Below are positions 26,801-34,280 of a DNA stretch of 64,000 nt, piece after piece (position 1 is the stretch's first letter; each line of letters begins with the position of its first letter). The position numbers and the translations under genes were made by a program. The notes beneath the pieces were generated by a model. It did not search any database and had not been told where the DNA came from. It was given only the letters and a program-made list of their open reading frames with translations. The stretch is from CAVTWS01 sp963738445 (GTDB lineage: Bacteria > Actinomycetota > Acidimicrobiia > Acidimicrobiales > SHLQ01): assembly GCA_963738445.1 (NCBI GenBank), contig CAVTWS010000004.1, forward strand, positions 372,001 through 436,000, given 5' to 3'.

Positions 26801-26897
26801 GGCCTACGAGGCGGCCGGCGGAACGATCGTCGATCCCGAAGCGGCCGACGGGTCCGCGTCGACAACCACCACTGAGGCGCCCGGCGGCGACGCCTGA
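23862..26897 (+). CDS. UPF0182 family membrane protein (two compensating frameshifts)
   Basis: Reconstructed length about 1011 aa. The N-terminal third holds about seven membrane helices (including IARIYTDYLWF-like ARIYTDYLWFDSLGR, WILFRHAESFGIDDPLF, DIGFYVFRLPFLSF). The rest is a large outside domain with YDPVVHDGR-like DPYPVVHDGRVVYIADGYTT and SVKAVVDAYDGTVTLY. The frame breaks at the G run 24479-24483 (one G too many) and is restored near 24868 (one C missing). Between them the second frame encodes the expected VKVHVSVLLAVLALLKGLDY to YIDRNIEAT segment. Function is unknown; the family is widespread in Actinobacteria and Cyanobacteria. Confidence 0.88.
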   Translation: MRPAREMPRPRRRTFRGGRVALAVGLVMMIVLILSLRGVARIYTDYLWFDSLGRGDVWTGVVGVRIGLAVAFSVVFALLLWVNLVVADRLGPDPLARTPGPEDELLAHYHRVVGPRIALVRAGIAAFLGLIVGVPAANHWNEWILFRHAESFGIDDPLFHRDIGFYVFRLPFLSFMLDWFFGAVMFVLVLTAIAHYLNGGIRLQTPGERADPAGQGARVGAAGRARTAEGPGLLVPAFRAHDLHPGFRQRCRVHRCRGSPAGHQPAPGHLAVLGAAAPVEHTAPRLGLAGGGGGVVGVRRHPGRRHLPGVRAVAHGESGRIPTRGVVHRSQHRSDRVAFGLDSITTERVTYDEDIDAAELRASGTVLRNVRLLDPLITGEAFERLQRGRNVYRFLGNVGSDQLDVDRYMINGEVSSVVVGVRGLDVDNADGWENKHVGFTHGYGIAVAQAQGTTASGAPSFIAGGLPQLQSSDLPEALEFPQIYVGEDLEGYAIVGADRDEVDFTSDDQQTSLSRYRGADGVALDSFLRRASFALRFGQFEPLLSSFLTDESRVIYNRDVSDRLETLAPFFQWGDPYPVVHDGRVVYIADGYTTTDDYPYAQQASASVRRGSSLVGPFNYVRNSVKAVVDAYDGTVTLYRTPSPDPIADAYQRAFPDLFEPYSELPADLVAHLKYPDALFRVQTAVWSRYHVTESDRFHSGDNAWSLAQDPGREGDGGNGSSGAATAAGVVPASSSQDPMDPVHGVYQLPGRDDAEFAALRAFVASASATASEGSLDELTAFMVGRSEGANYGTLVEYEMLAGQQFDIPSPTLADQRIRNEQDVGRFQTELGQRGSEIRFGEMQLVPIGNSILYVRPLFVRAEGENAVPELEAVIVALGADVVMADDLESGLEELVNASLDDVFSRELTDIGSGATDSGDSGDGATGDEPETDEVVDVETLLAEVLRLQAEADEALQLGGVAGLAEFADLQEEIRGLLEQAYEAAGGTIVDPEAADGSASTTTTEAPGGDA

Positions 26898-27101
26898 GCC
26901 TCGAGAATCCCATGCTCGGCCCGAAGCCTCATGCGTGGGGAGTCGAGGACCCGGTCCGGTCGATCGGGTGACCCTGGCGAGAATGAGCAAAGGTACCCAA
27001 CAGAACGATCACCGGTCTGAGGCGTAGGCATTCCGGCTCAAGTTCTTGCCCTTGCACGTCGATGCACCCACCGCAGGACGTGGAAGGGAAGGGCGAAGAC
27101 C

Positions 27102-27599
27102 GTGGATGTTCGACGGGAACCGCAAACGAGGGTCGTCGGCCGACGCCGGCGAGCTCGGGGCGACGACGGTGCCGTGCTCGTCGAGCTGGCGCTCGTGGCG
27201 CCGTTCCTGTTCCTGATCCTCTTCGGTGTCGTCGAGTTCGGCTGGGCCTTCACCCAGCACCTCGATGTGCGGCACGGTTCGCGTGAAGGGGCCCGCCTCG
27301 CCGCGGTCAACTACGACCCGCTCTCCCAATCAGGTACCGCCCAGGCCACGACGATCCTGACGGCGGCCTGCCAGCGCATGGACACCGCCGGGGTCACCAC
27401 GGTGCGGCTCCAGTTCGTCGACACCGCCCAGACCGAGGTCGGCGACCTGTTCGACATGCAGGTCTCGGTAGCCCACGAGACCTTGACCGGGATCCTCGAC
27501 TTCGCCATGGAGGGCACCACCCTCACGTCGAACGTACGGATGCGCCTCGAACGCGACGCCGAGTGGACCGGGAGTGCGACGTGGACGACCTGCCCATGA
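27102..27599 (+). CDS. TadE-like pilus assembly protein
   Basis: A 165-aa protein with a basic N-terminus, then DDGAVLVELALVAPFLFLIL, the TadE-type hydrophobic helix preceded by a prepilin-like G-A junction with glutamate at +5 (G|AVLVE). The remainder is a small beta-rich outside domain. TadE-like minor pseudopilins help build Flp/Tad pili. GTG 27102 has a GAAGGG site upstream. The stop overlaps the next ATG (ATGA), so it is coupled to the TadG-like gene. Confidence 0.82.
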   Translation: MDVRREPQTRVVGRRRRARGDDGAVLVELALVAPFLFLILFGVVEFGWAFTQHLDVRHGSREGARLAAVNYDPLSQSGTAQATTILTAACQRMDTAGVTTVRLQFVDTAQTEVGDLFDMQVSVAHETLTGILDFAMEGTTLTSNVRMRLERDAEWTGSATWTTCP

Positions 27600-29215
27600 A
27601 CCGTACCGACGTGCGGCGTCGACGGGCTCGGGGTGAGCGGGGCCAGGTCCTGGCCATGGTCTCGGTGTTACTCATCGCCCTCCTCGGGTTCTCGGCGTTC
27701 GCCATCGACCTCGGCATCGTCTACAACGCCCGTCGCCAGGATCAGAACGCCGCCGACGCCGGCTCCTTGGGGGCGGCGATCTCGCTCGGTGATGACGCCG
27801 AGACGGTTGCGCAGGCCATCGCACTGGTGAACTCCACCCTTACGTCGCCCCTGGCCACGGCGGCGTTCAACACCTGCGCCAATGAGGTCATCGAGTCCGG
27901 GTACATCAAGAGCAGCGCCTCGAACTGCATCTCCTGGAACACCGCACGGACCCGCGTACGCGTGCGGGTACCCCTGCAGTCGGTTCCCTCCGGAGTGGCA
28001 TCGGTCCTCGGAATCACCGAGTTCGACCACACAGCCTATGCCATCGCCGGCGTGTCACCTCTCGGATTCGGCAACGTGTTGCCGTTTGCACTCCTGAACG
28101 GCGCCGGCGACTATGAGTGCCTAAAGGCTGGCGCCAGCAACGTGCCGGATGCATTGTGCGAAGGCGCCTATTCGGGCAACTTCCGGATGCTCGACTTTGC
28201 CTATTTCGGCGATAGTGAGCTCGGCACGGTCACCGGTTGTGGCAATGGCGGTCAGCAGAATCGCATGGCCAACAACGCGGCGGTCGGCGTGGATCATCAG
28301 CTGAGCATCTACGGCGCCAGCCCGCACGGCAGCACGATGGTGGTCGACACCGACAGTCCATGCGCAGGCACACCACGGCCCAACGCGGTCGAGGTGATCA
28401 CCGGCAACATTCCCCAAGAAGCGGGTAGTGGGTTGTTCTCGGGAACCGGCTTCAGCGACACCGGGCCGGGCCGGTTGGCCCGGGAGGCGCTCTACGGCTG
28501 GACGGACGAGGCAGACATCGGGTCGTTCGACCTGAACGACGATCCGCTGTGGGCCTTCATGCCGACGAGCACGCTGGGCCTCGACATCCCGGCGTCCTGC
28601 ACCCAGACGCAGTTCGCGGGCGACACCGGCGGCATGAACTACCCGGACAACGACAACCACATGTCTGCTCTGCCTGACGCGGTCGAGGATCACCTGATCG
28701 ATCTCCCCCGGAACGAGCGCATCGTCAAACTCATCGAGCGTTGCATCGCCCACTGGCGAGGCGAGAACTGGGACGACCATGGGTCGCTCTACCCGGCCGA
28801 GTCGCGGAGTGGTTGTGTCAGCACCCAGCCGCTGCCTTGTACGAGCCCGGTCTTCATCAGGAACAGCGACGCCACGGAGAACCCAGACCTGTGGGACATC
28901 CAGTTGACGCCCCGATTCGGGTACGTGCCCGAGCTCGTAGAGGCCGGCGCGGTACTGAACGGCTCGTCCCAGGATGTCCGGTTCTCGTCCTTCCGGCCCA
29001 TCTACCTACAGCGCCTCTACGGTGGAAACTGCAATCCCAACGCGTGCGATATCGAGTTCGATCCCGGTGTGCTCTACAGCACCATGAGCAACGGTACGAA
29101 GGCCAACGCCATTACCGCATTCGTGATCCCGGGGGGCATGTTGCCCGGCAATCTCGGTGACGTCGATGCGGCCTATCAAATCGGTGTCAATCGTTTCGTC
29201 TCTCTTGTGAGGTAA
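27596..29215 (+). CDS. TadG-like (Flp pilus) secreted/membrane protein
   Basis: A 539-aa protein. The N-terminal RRARGERGQVLAMVSVLLIALLGFSAFAIDLG is the typical TadG start, with one membrane helix and then NARRQDQNAADAGSLGAA, the linker found in TadG/DUF2134-type proteins. The outside part is rich in Asn, Gly and Cys. ATG 27596 overlaps the tadE-like stop. It is followed after 5 bp by the Flp-type prepilin gene, and the three probably form one operon. Confidence 0.8.
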   Translation: MNRTDVRRRRARGERGQVLAMVSVLLIALLGFSAFAIDLGIVYNARRQDQNAADAGSLGAAISLGDDAETVAQAIALVNSTLTSPLATAAFNTCANEVIESGYIKSSASNCISWNTARTRVRVRVPLQSVPSGVASVLGITEFDHTAYAIAGVSPLGFGNVLPFALLNGAGDYECLKAGASNVPDALCEGAYSGNFRMLDFAYFGDSELGTVTGCGNGGQQNRMANNAAVGVDHQLSIYGASPHGSTMVVDTDSPCAGTPRPNAVEVITGNIPQEAGSGLFSGTGFSDTGPGRLAREALYGWTDEADIGSFDLNDDPLWAFMPTSTLGLDIPASCTQTQFAGDTGGMNYPDNDNHMSALPDAVEDHLIDLPRNERIVKLIERCIAHWRGENWDDHGSLYPAESRSGCVSTQPLPCTSPVFIRNSDATENPDLWDIQLTPRFGYVPELVEAGAVLNGSSQDVRFSSFRPIYLQRLYGGNCNPNACDIEFDPGVLYSTMSNGTKANAITAFVIPGGMLPGNLGDVDAAYQIGVNRFVSLVR

Positions 29216-29220
29216 GAACA

Positions 29221-29904
29221 GTGAAGAAGGTTCTGCGAGCGACAGCGCTCCGACGTCGAGGATCACGGGGCGCCGGACTCGTGGAATACGCATTGGCCCT
29301 GGCGCTGCTGGTGGTGCCGCTCGTGGCCGTGATCGACGATCTGGAGGCAGGAGAGCGTTCGGAGCTCATCGCCCGGGGTGACAGCATCGGGAATCCCGAG
29401 GGAGCCAACCTGACCTCGAACACCTCGGTGACCGTGGCCACGACGACGAGCACTACCGTCCCCACCACGCTGACCTCGCCGACCACGACGACGAGCACGA
29501 CCACCACGACCACCACCACGACCACCACCACGACACCGGGCGCAACGACGACGACGTCACCCCTGGCGACGCAGGTCGACGTGTTTTCGTTGGCCGGCGG
29601 AGCGGCATCACAGACGACGGCCCGCTGGACCGCGACGGTGCTGGTGACGGTCAGGGATGGTCTCGGCAACGGGATTGGCGCCGTGACGGTCACAGGTACG
29701 TGGTCGGAGGACACGGGGAGCCAGACCAGGACCTGTACGACCAACTCGGTGGGAACATGCGCGCTGACGCAGCAGGACCTTCGACGAAACGGTTCGAACG
29801 TCCAGAACTCGACAACCTTCACGCTGTCGAGCGTGTCGCACGGCGTCTATACGTGGGTGGACACCTTGTACACCCCGGTCACCGTGACGATGAACCGGCC
29901 CTGA
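29221..29904 (+). CDS. Flp-type prepilin fused to a Thr-linked extracellular domain
   Basis: A 227-aa protein starting at GTG 29221. The N-terminus carries the Flp prepilin motif: basic leader, cleavage site SRG|AGLVEY with E+5 and Y+6, then a hydrophobic helix (ALALALLVVPLVAVI). Ordinary Flp pilins end about 30-40 residues later. Here an almost pure threonine linker (about residues 70-115) leads to a beta-rich domain of about 100 residues with two cysteines (RTCTTNSVGTCAL) and VTVTGTWSEDTG, which looks like an Ig-like or adhesin fold. It is probably a pilus-displayed or tip subunit. Confidence 0.75.
   Translation: MKKVLRATALRRRGSRGAGLVEYALALALLVVPLVAVIDDLEAGERSELIARGDSIGNPEGANLTSNTSVTVATTTSTTVPTTLTSPTTTTSTTTTTTTTTTTTTPGATTTTSPLATQVDVFSLAGGAASQTTARWTATVLVTVRDGLGNGIGAVTVTGTWSEDTGSQTRTCTTNSVGTCALTQQDLRRNGSNVQNSTTFTLSSVSHGVYTWVDTLYTPVTVTMNRP
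29428..29566. repeat. ACC/ACG threonine codon microsatellite
   Basis: A low-complexity run of ACC and ACG codons encodes the threonine linker of the prepilin-like protein. Units are trinucleotides, so length changes would keep the frame and alter linker length only. Confidence 0.8.
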
Positions 29905-29914
29905 GGCGGTGTTG

Positions 29915-29920
29915 TAGATT
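29915..29920 (+). promoter_or_regulatory. -10 TAGATT for a leaderless start at 29929
   Basis: TAGATT is followed by 8 nt and GTG 29929. Confidence 0.6.
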
Positions 29921-29928
29921 CGTTCGCC

Positions 29929-30876
29929 GTGCCGGGGACCGAAACCTTGCGATTCGATGGGCGCGTGGCTGTGGTCACCGGGGGTGGTCGTGGCCTGGGC
30001 CGGGCCTACTGCGAGCTGCTCGCGTCCCGGGGCGCTCGGGTGGTGGTCAACGACCCCGGCGTCTCGATCGGCGGACACCCGACCGAGGAGACCCCGGCGG
30101 CCGACGTCGCGGCGGCCATCGTGGCGGCTGGTGGGGAGGCGGTGTCCAACACAGACAGCGTCGCCACCGCCGAAGGCGGGAAGGCGATCATGGGCGCCGC
30201 GCTCGACATGTGGGGCCGGATCGACATCGTCATCAACAACGCGGGCATCGGCGGCACGGTCACCACGTTCGACGAGCTCGCCGACCGGCACATCCGCAGC
30301 ATGCTCGACGTCCACCTCATGGGCGTGTTCAACACCCTGCGCCCGGCGTGGCCCCACTTCGTCGCCGCCGGCTACGGCCGGATCCTCAATGTCTCGTCGA
30401 GCAGCGCGCTGGGCATCGAGAACTCGTGGGACTATCCGGCCGCCAAGGCGGGCGTGCTCGGGCTCACCAAGAGCTTGGCCATCCGTGCTCGACCGCTCGG
30501 CATCACCGTCAACGCACTCATGCCGATGGCGTACACGCGGCCCATGTTCGACTACCAGAAGGAGGCCATCCGCGACTGGATGGCGAGTCACTTCCGGGCC
30601 GAGCAGGTGGCTCCCGTCGCCGTCTACCTCGTGCACCAGGACGTCTCGGTCAACGGGGAGATCTTCCACGTGGGTGCCGGCCAGGTGTCCCGTGTCGTCT
30701 TCGCGGTGACGCCGGGATATCGAGACCCGGACCTGAGTCCGGAGTCGGTTCGCGATCACGTCGCCGAGGTGATGGACCTCGACGGTCTGCACGTGGTGCG
30801 TGACAGCCGCGAGTCGAGCGCCCTGTTCCAGGGCGAGGCGACATGGACCGGCGACGATCGGGAGTACGGCCGGTGA
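29929..30876 (+). CDS. Short-chain dehydrogenase/reductase
   Basis: A 315-aa classical SDR. The cofactor loop is TGGGRGLGRA at about residues 19-28, the NNAG motif follows (VINNAGIGG), and the catalytic serine (NVSSSSALG) and YPAAK are in place. The stretch VVVNDPGVSIGG after beta-2 resembles the 3-hydroxyacyl-CoA dehydrogenase domains of MFE-2-type enzymes, so an acyl-CoA substrate is possible. The stop overlaps the GTG of the NTF2-like gene (GTGA), suggesting the two act together. Confidence 0.88.
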   Translation: MPGTETLRFDGRVAVVTGGGRGLGRAYCELLASRGARVVVNDPGVSIGGHPTEETPAADVAAAIVAAGGEAVSNTDSVATAEGGKAIMGAALDMWGRIDIVINNAGIGGTVTTFDELADRHIRSMLDVHLMGVFNTLRPAWPHFVAAGYGRILNVSSSSALGIENSWDYPAAKAGVLGLTKSLAIRARPLGITVNALMPMAYTRPMFDYQKEAIRDWMASHFRAEQVAPVAVYLVHQDVSVNGEIFHVGAGQVSRVVFAVTPGYRDPDLSPESVRDHVAEVMDLDGLHVVRDSRESSALFQGEATWTGDDREYGR

Positions 30877-31286
30877 CCTCGCCCGCCGTGAACCCCGCTC
30901 GGATGGCGTGTCTGGAGGGTGCCTTCGCGGCGATCGGCCGAGCCGACGTGGATGCGCTCCGCGACTTCTACACGCCGGACTACGTGCTCGAGCTGCCCTA
31001 CGCCCATCCCGAGGCCAAACGGATCGAAGGTCGCGACATCGTCATCGAGTACCTGCGATCGGCCCTCGCCGTGTTCCGGTTCACCCTGACGGTCACGCGG
31101 ATCGTGCCGGCCGCCGATCCCGACCTGTGGGTGGCCGAATACAAGAGCGAGGGTGAGGCCGTGCCCACCGGGAAGCGATACCGGAACAGCTACGTCGGTT
31201 TCGTGACCTTCCGAGGTGACCAGATCAGCGCTCTGCGCGAGTACTACGACCCCCTTCGTTCGGCGGAGGCCCTGACCCCGGACTGA
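30873..31286 (+). CDS. NTF2/SnoaL-like small protein
   Basis: A 137-aa alpha+beta cone-fold protein. It has the usual pattern CLEGAFAAIGRADVDALRDFY, then YVLELPYAHP, RIEGRDIVIEYL and a final sheet ending REYYDPLRS. The family includes isomerases, dehydratases and small ligand binders. It overlaps the SDR gene by four bases, so it may process the same substrate. GTG 30873 is taken as the start for that reason. Confidence 0.8.
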   Translation: MTSPAVNPARMACLEGAFAAIGRADVDALRDFYTPDYVLELPYAHPEAKRIEGRDIVIEYLRSALAVFRFTLTVTRIVPAADPDLWVAEYKSEGEAVPTGKRYRNSYVGFVTFRGDQISALREYYDPLRSAEALTPD

Positions 31287-31320
31287 GGTGGGACCGCGGC
31301 CGACCAACCCGTCGCCGCCA

Positions 31321-31372
31321 CGAACTGGGAGACCAACCGGTCGCCCACGCGACGACTTGGTCTCCCAGTTCG
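31321..31372. terminator. 16-bp perfect inverted repeat (hairpin) after the SDR-NTF2 pair
   Basis: CGAACTGGGAGACCAA (31321-31336) and its exact complement TTGGTCTCCCAGTTCG (31357-31372) enclose a 20-nt loop that itself holds GTCGC/GCGAC. It lies 34 bp after the NTF2-like stop and 57 bp before the DUF4012 start. A terminator without a T tract is the plainest reading; a protein-binding site is the alternative. Confidence 0.55.
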
Positions 31373-31428
31373 AGGTCGCGCCGCTCATGGGGTCGGTCGG
31401 GATGCCGATGGAGCAGTGCGGAGTCGCT

Positions 31429-33808
31429 ATGACCTCTCTCTCCGTCTCGGACCTGTACGCCTCCGACCGCGGGCCTCGCCTGCCGGTCGGAGAGTGGTTG
31501 GCGCGAGGAGCGGTGGGAGCCTCCGCCCTCGGAGGTGCTGTCGCGGCTGCCCACCCGACCGGCTCGCCGTGGTCGGACGTCGCGCTGACCGCGGGTGTTG
31601 CCGCCGGTCTGGCCGCGCTCGGGCCGGTGGCCGGGCTCTCGTCGGTGCTCGTTGCGCTCCTTCTCGCCGTCATCGCCGGGGGCGGCAGCGCTATGGCGTT
31701 CGCCGCCCTGGGCGCGGCCGCGTTGGTGCTCGTGAAGGTCGTCGGCGGGAGAGACGTCGCCCGCTTCGGCAGCGTCGCCGCGGCTGGGATCGCGGCCCAG
31801 GGTCTGCTCCGCCTCGACGATCTGGGCGGCTCCGGTCGATCGGCGGTCGTGGCGGCAATCGGCATGGGCACCGTCGTGGCCGCCGCGTCGTCTGGTCGGG
31901 GGGTGTCCTCTCGGTCGGGGGCGTGGCCTCGGTCATGGGCGTCGGTGCCGCGTTGGGCGCCTCGCGTCGTCGTGGTCACGGTCGGGCTCGGTGCGGTGGT
32001 CACCGTGGTGGCGGGCGTGGCGTTGTGGCGCGCGGTCTGGGCCGCTCCGGGAGGGCGAAGCCACCGCTCGCCGAGCGATCGACGCCCTCCGATCGGGGGA
32101 CACCGCAGGCGCGACCACCCTGTTGGCCGAGGCCCGAGATGATCTCAGCCGCGGCCAGGCTCGGGCGTCGGCGTGGTGGGCGCAGCCGGCTCGGATGGTG
32201 CCGATCGCCGGAATCCAGTTGGCGGCGGTGGAGACGGCCGCAGACGAGGCGGTGCGCCTGGTCGATGCCGCTCACGCGGTGACCACGGCGCTCGACGCGG
32301 GTGCCGCCACCCGCGGCGGTGGGGTCGATCTGTCCCGTATCGAAGCGCTGCGGGCACCGTTGCTCGGGGCGGCCGAGGCCCTCGAGCGAGCGGCGGTCCA
32401 GGTGCAGCGGGTCGACTCGCCCTGGCTGGCGCCGACGCTGGCCGGACCCCTCGACGACCTGAGCAGCGAGCTCGGAGAACTGCTCCCCGATGCGCGCCTC
32501 GGGACTCGTGCGCTCGATGTCGTGCCCACACTGCTGGGCCGTGATCGACCCCAACGGTTCCTCGTCTTGTTCGGCACGCCGTCGGAGACGCGCGAGGGCG
32601 GCGGGATCGTCGCGAACGTGGTGGAGATCGTGGCCCACGGGGGCCAGCTCACCCTGGAGCGCAGCGCCCGGAACTTGGAGTTGAACGAGTCGTCGAGTGC
32701 GACCGGCCTCGCGACCCCTGAGTCGTACCCGAGCCGCTTCGTCGAGAACGAGCCCTGGCTGTTCGCTCAGAACTGGACGGGCACGCCGGACTTCCCGACG
32801 GCGGCCCGCGCGGTCGTTGAGCTCTACCCGCAGATGGGCGGCACGACGGTCGACGCCGTCGTGTACATCGACCCGTACGGGCTCGAGGCTCTCCTGCGTC
32901 TCACCGGCCCCGTGGCCGTGCCTGGGTTGGCGAACCCGTTGACGGCCGAGACGGCGGCCGAGTTCCTGCTCGTCGGGCAATACGTCGAGTTCCCGGAGCT
33001 CGACGACCGGGTCGACTTCCTCGACGGCGCCGCCCGAGCGGTGTTCGACGCCCTCACGACCACCACCGACTTGTCCGACATCGGGCGCGTCCTGGAGGTG
33101 ATGGGGGAACCGGTGGCCGGACGGCACCTCATGATGGCGGCGGTCGACGCTCCGACCCAATCGTTGCTGGCCGATGTCGGCGTGGCCGGCACCTTCCCGT
33201 CAGCTCCCGCCACGGACCAGTTGGCGGTCATCCAGGCCAACGCGTCGGCGGACAAACTCGACGCCTTCCTGCAACGAGACATCGCCTACGACGTCACCGT
33301 CGATCCGGACACCGGAACCTACGAAGGGACGGTCACGATCATGGCGTCCAACACCGCGCCGGCTGACCTGCCCCCCTATGTGGTGGGAGAGCCGTATGCC
33401 GGGTTGCCGGCCGAAGCCGAGCTGTTGATCATGTCGATCTACACCCCGGCCGATCTCGTGGCCGCGCAGATCGACGGTGTCTCGTGGTCGGTCGAGCAGC
33501 GGATCGAGCACGGCCAGCACCGGCTGGTGCTCCCGCTCTCCGTGGTGCCCGGCACGCCGGTGACGGTGACATACCAGATCGCCGGTCAGCTCCCGAACCC
33601 CGGCGGCGGGTACGTCCTTCACTGGGTGCACCAGCCGATGGTGAATCCGGACCGGATCTCCGTCACCGTCCGATCCGTCACCGGAGAACCGGTCGACGAC
33701 GTCTCCGCCACCGGCCCCGTCTCCGTGGCCGTCTCCGGAGATGGCACCACCGCCACGTTCACCGGCTCGATCGACCGCGACATCGACCTCTCCGTCACCT
33801 TCGACTGA
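31429..33808 (+). CDS. DUF4012-type membrane protein (one frameshift)
   Basis: Reconstructed length about 793 aa. The N-terminal 200 residues contain several hydrophobic stretches (TAGVAAGLAALGPVAG, VLVALLLAVIAGGG, VVVVTVGLGAVVTVVAGVAL). After the break near 32044 the second frame continues REGEATARRAIDALRSGD. It contains the DUF4012 core: RFLVLFGTPSETREGGGIV, DAVVYIDPYGLEALLRLTGP and NANASAD-like IQANASADKLDAF. The C-terminus is a beta-rich outside region. Skipping one base near 32044 joins the parts. Family function is unknown; in Actinobacteria it is often near surface-polymer genes. A GGAG site precedes ATG 31429. Confidence 0.75.
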
Positions 33809-33953
33809 GGAATCGGGCGGGGAGGGTCGATCGGCCTGGTCAGGTAGAGCCAGCTGGCCCTGTCGTGGGGGCGGCGGCGGGCAGTACCAATGGAGGGCGT
33901 TGGAGAGGAAGCGATCCCTTCCCCTCACCGCCATCCGCCATCAGGAGCGTCCC

Positions 33954-34253
33954 ATGACACGTCGAGCACTCGCCTTCGCAGCGGTCCTGGCCCTTCCGAC
34001 GGTGGTTGTCGGTACACCGGCCGGGGCACAACCCCCGTACACCCCCTCCGCGGGGTGTGCCCAGGCTGGTGGAACGGGACCGGCCTGCGCCGAGGTGGGC
34101 GGCGTGACCGTCACCCGGGCCGATGGTCTGGCCCTGACCGGATCGCAGACGACCACCATCGCCGTCATCGGAGCGGGCCTCGTCACCGCTGGTGCTCTCC
34201 TGGTGACCGGCGCCCGCCGGCGCCGCGAGCAGCCCGAGCCCATCTGGGTCTGA
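33954..34253 (+). CDS. Small exported protein with LAxTG-type sorting signal
   Basis: A 99-aa protein: a signal peptide (RRALAFAAVLALPTVVVGTPAGA), a short Gly/Cys-containing mature part (two cysteines, GCAQAGGTGPACAE) and a C-terminal LALTG followed by a hydrophobic helix (TIAVIGAGLVTAGALLVTG) and a basic tail (ARRRREQ). LAxTG matches the motif of class E sortases, so cell-wall anchoring is predicted. An AGGAG ribosome-binding site lies six bases before the ATG. It lies 145 bp after the DUF4012 gene. No sortase is in the window. Confidence 0.72.
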   Translation: MTRRALAFAAVLALPTVVVGTPAGAQPPYTPSAGCAQAGGTGPACAEVGGVTVTRADGLALTGSQTTTIAVIGAGLVTAGALLVTGARRRREQPEPIWV

Positions 34254-34266
34254 GCGGCCGACCAGC

Positions 34267-34272
34267 TAACCT
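34267..34272 (+). promoter_or_regulatory. -10 TAACCT for a leaderless start at 34281
   Basis: TAACCT is followed by 8 nt and ATG 34281. Confidence 0.6.
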
Positions 34273-34280
34273 GCGGCGCC

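Noticed and set aside
29428..29566. Phase-variable contingency repeat
   Set aside because: Units are threonine codons, so length change would keep the frame; switching on and off is not expected.
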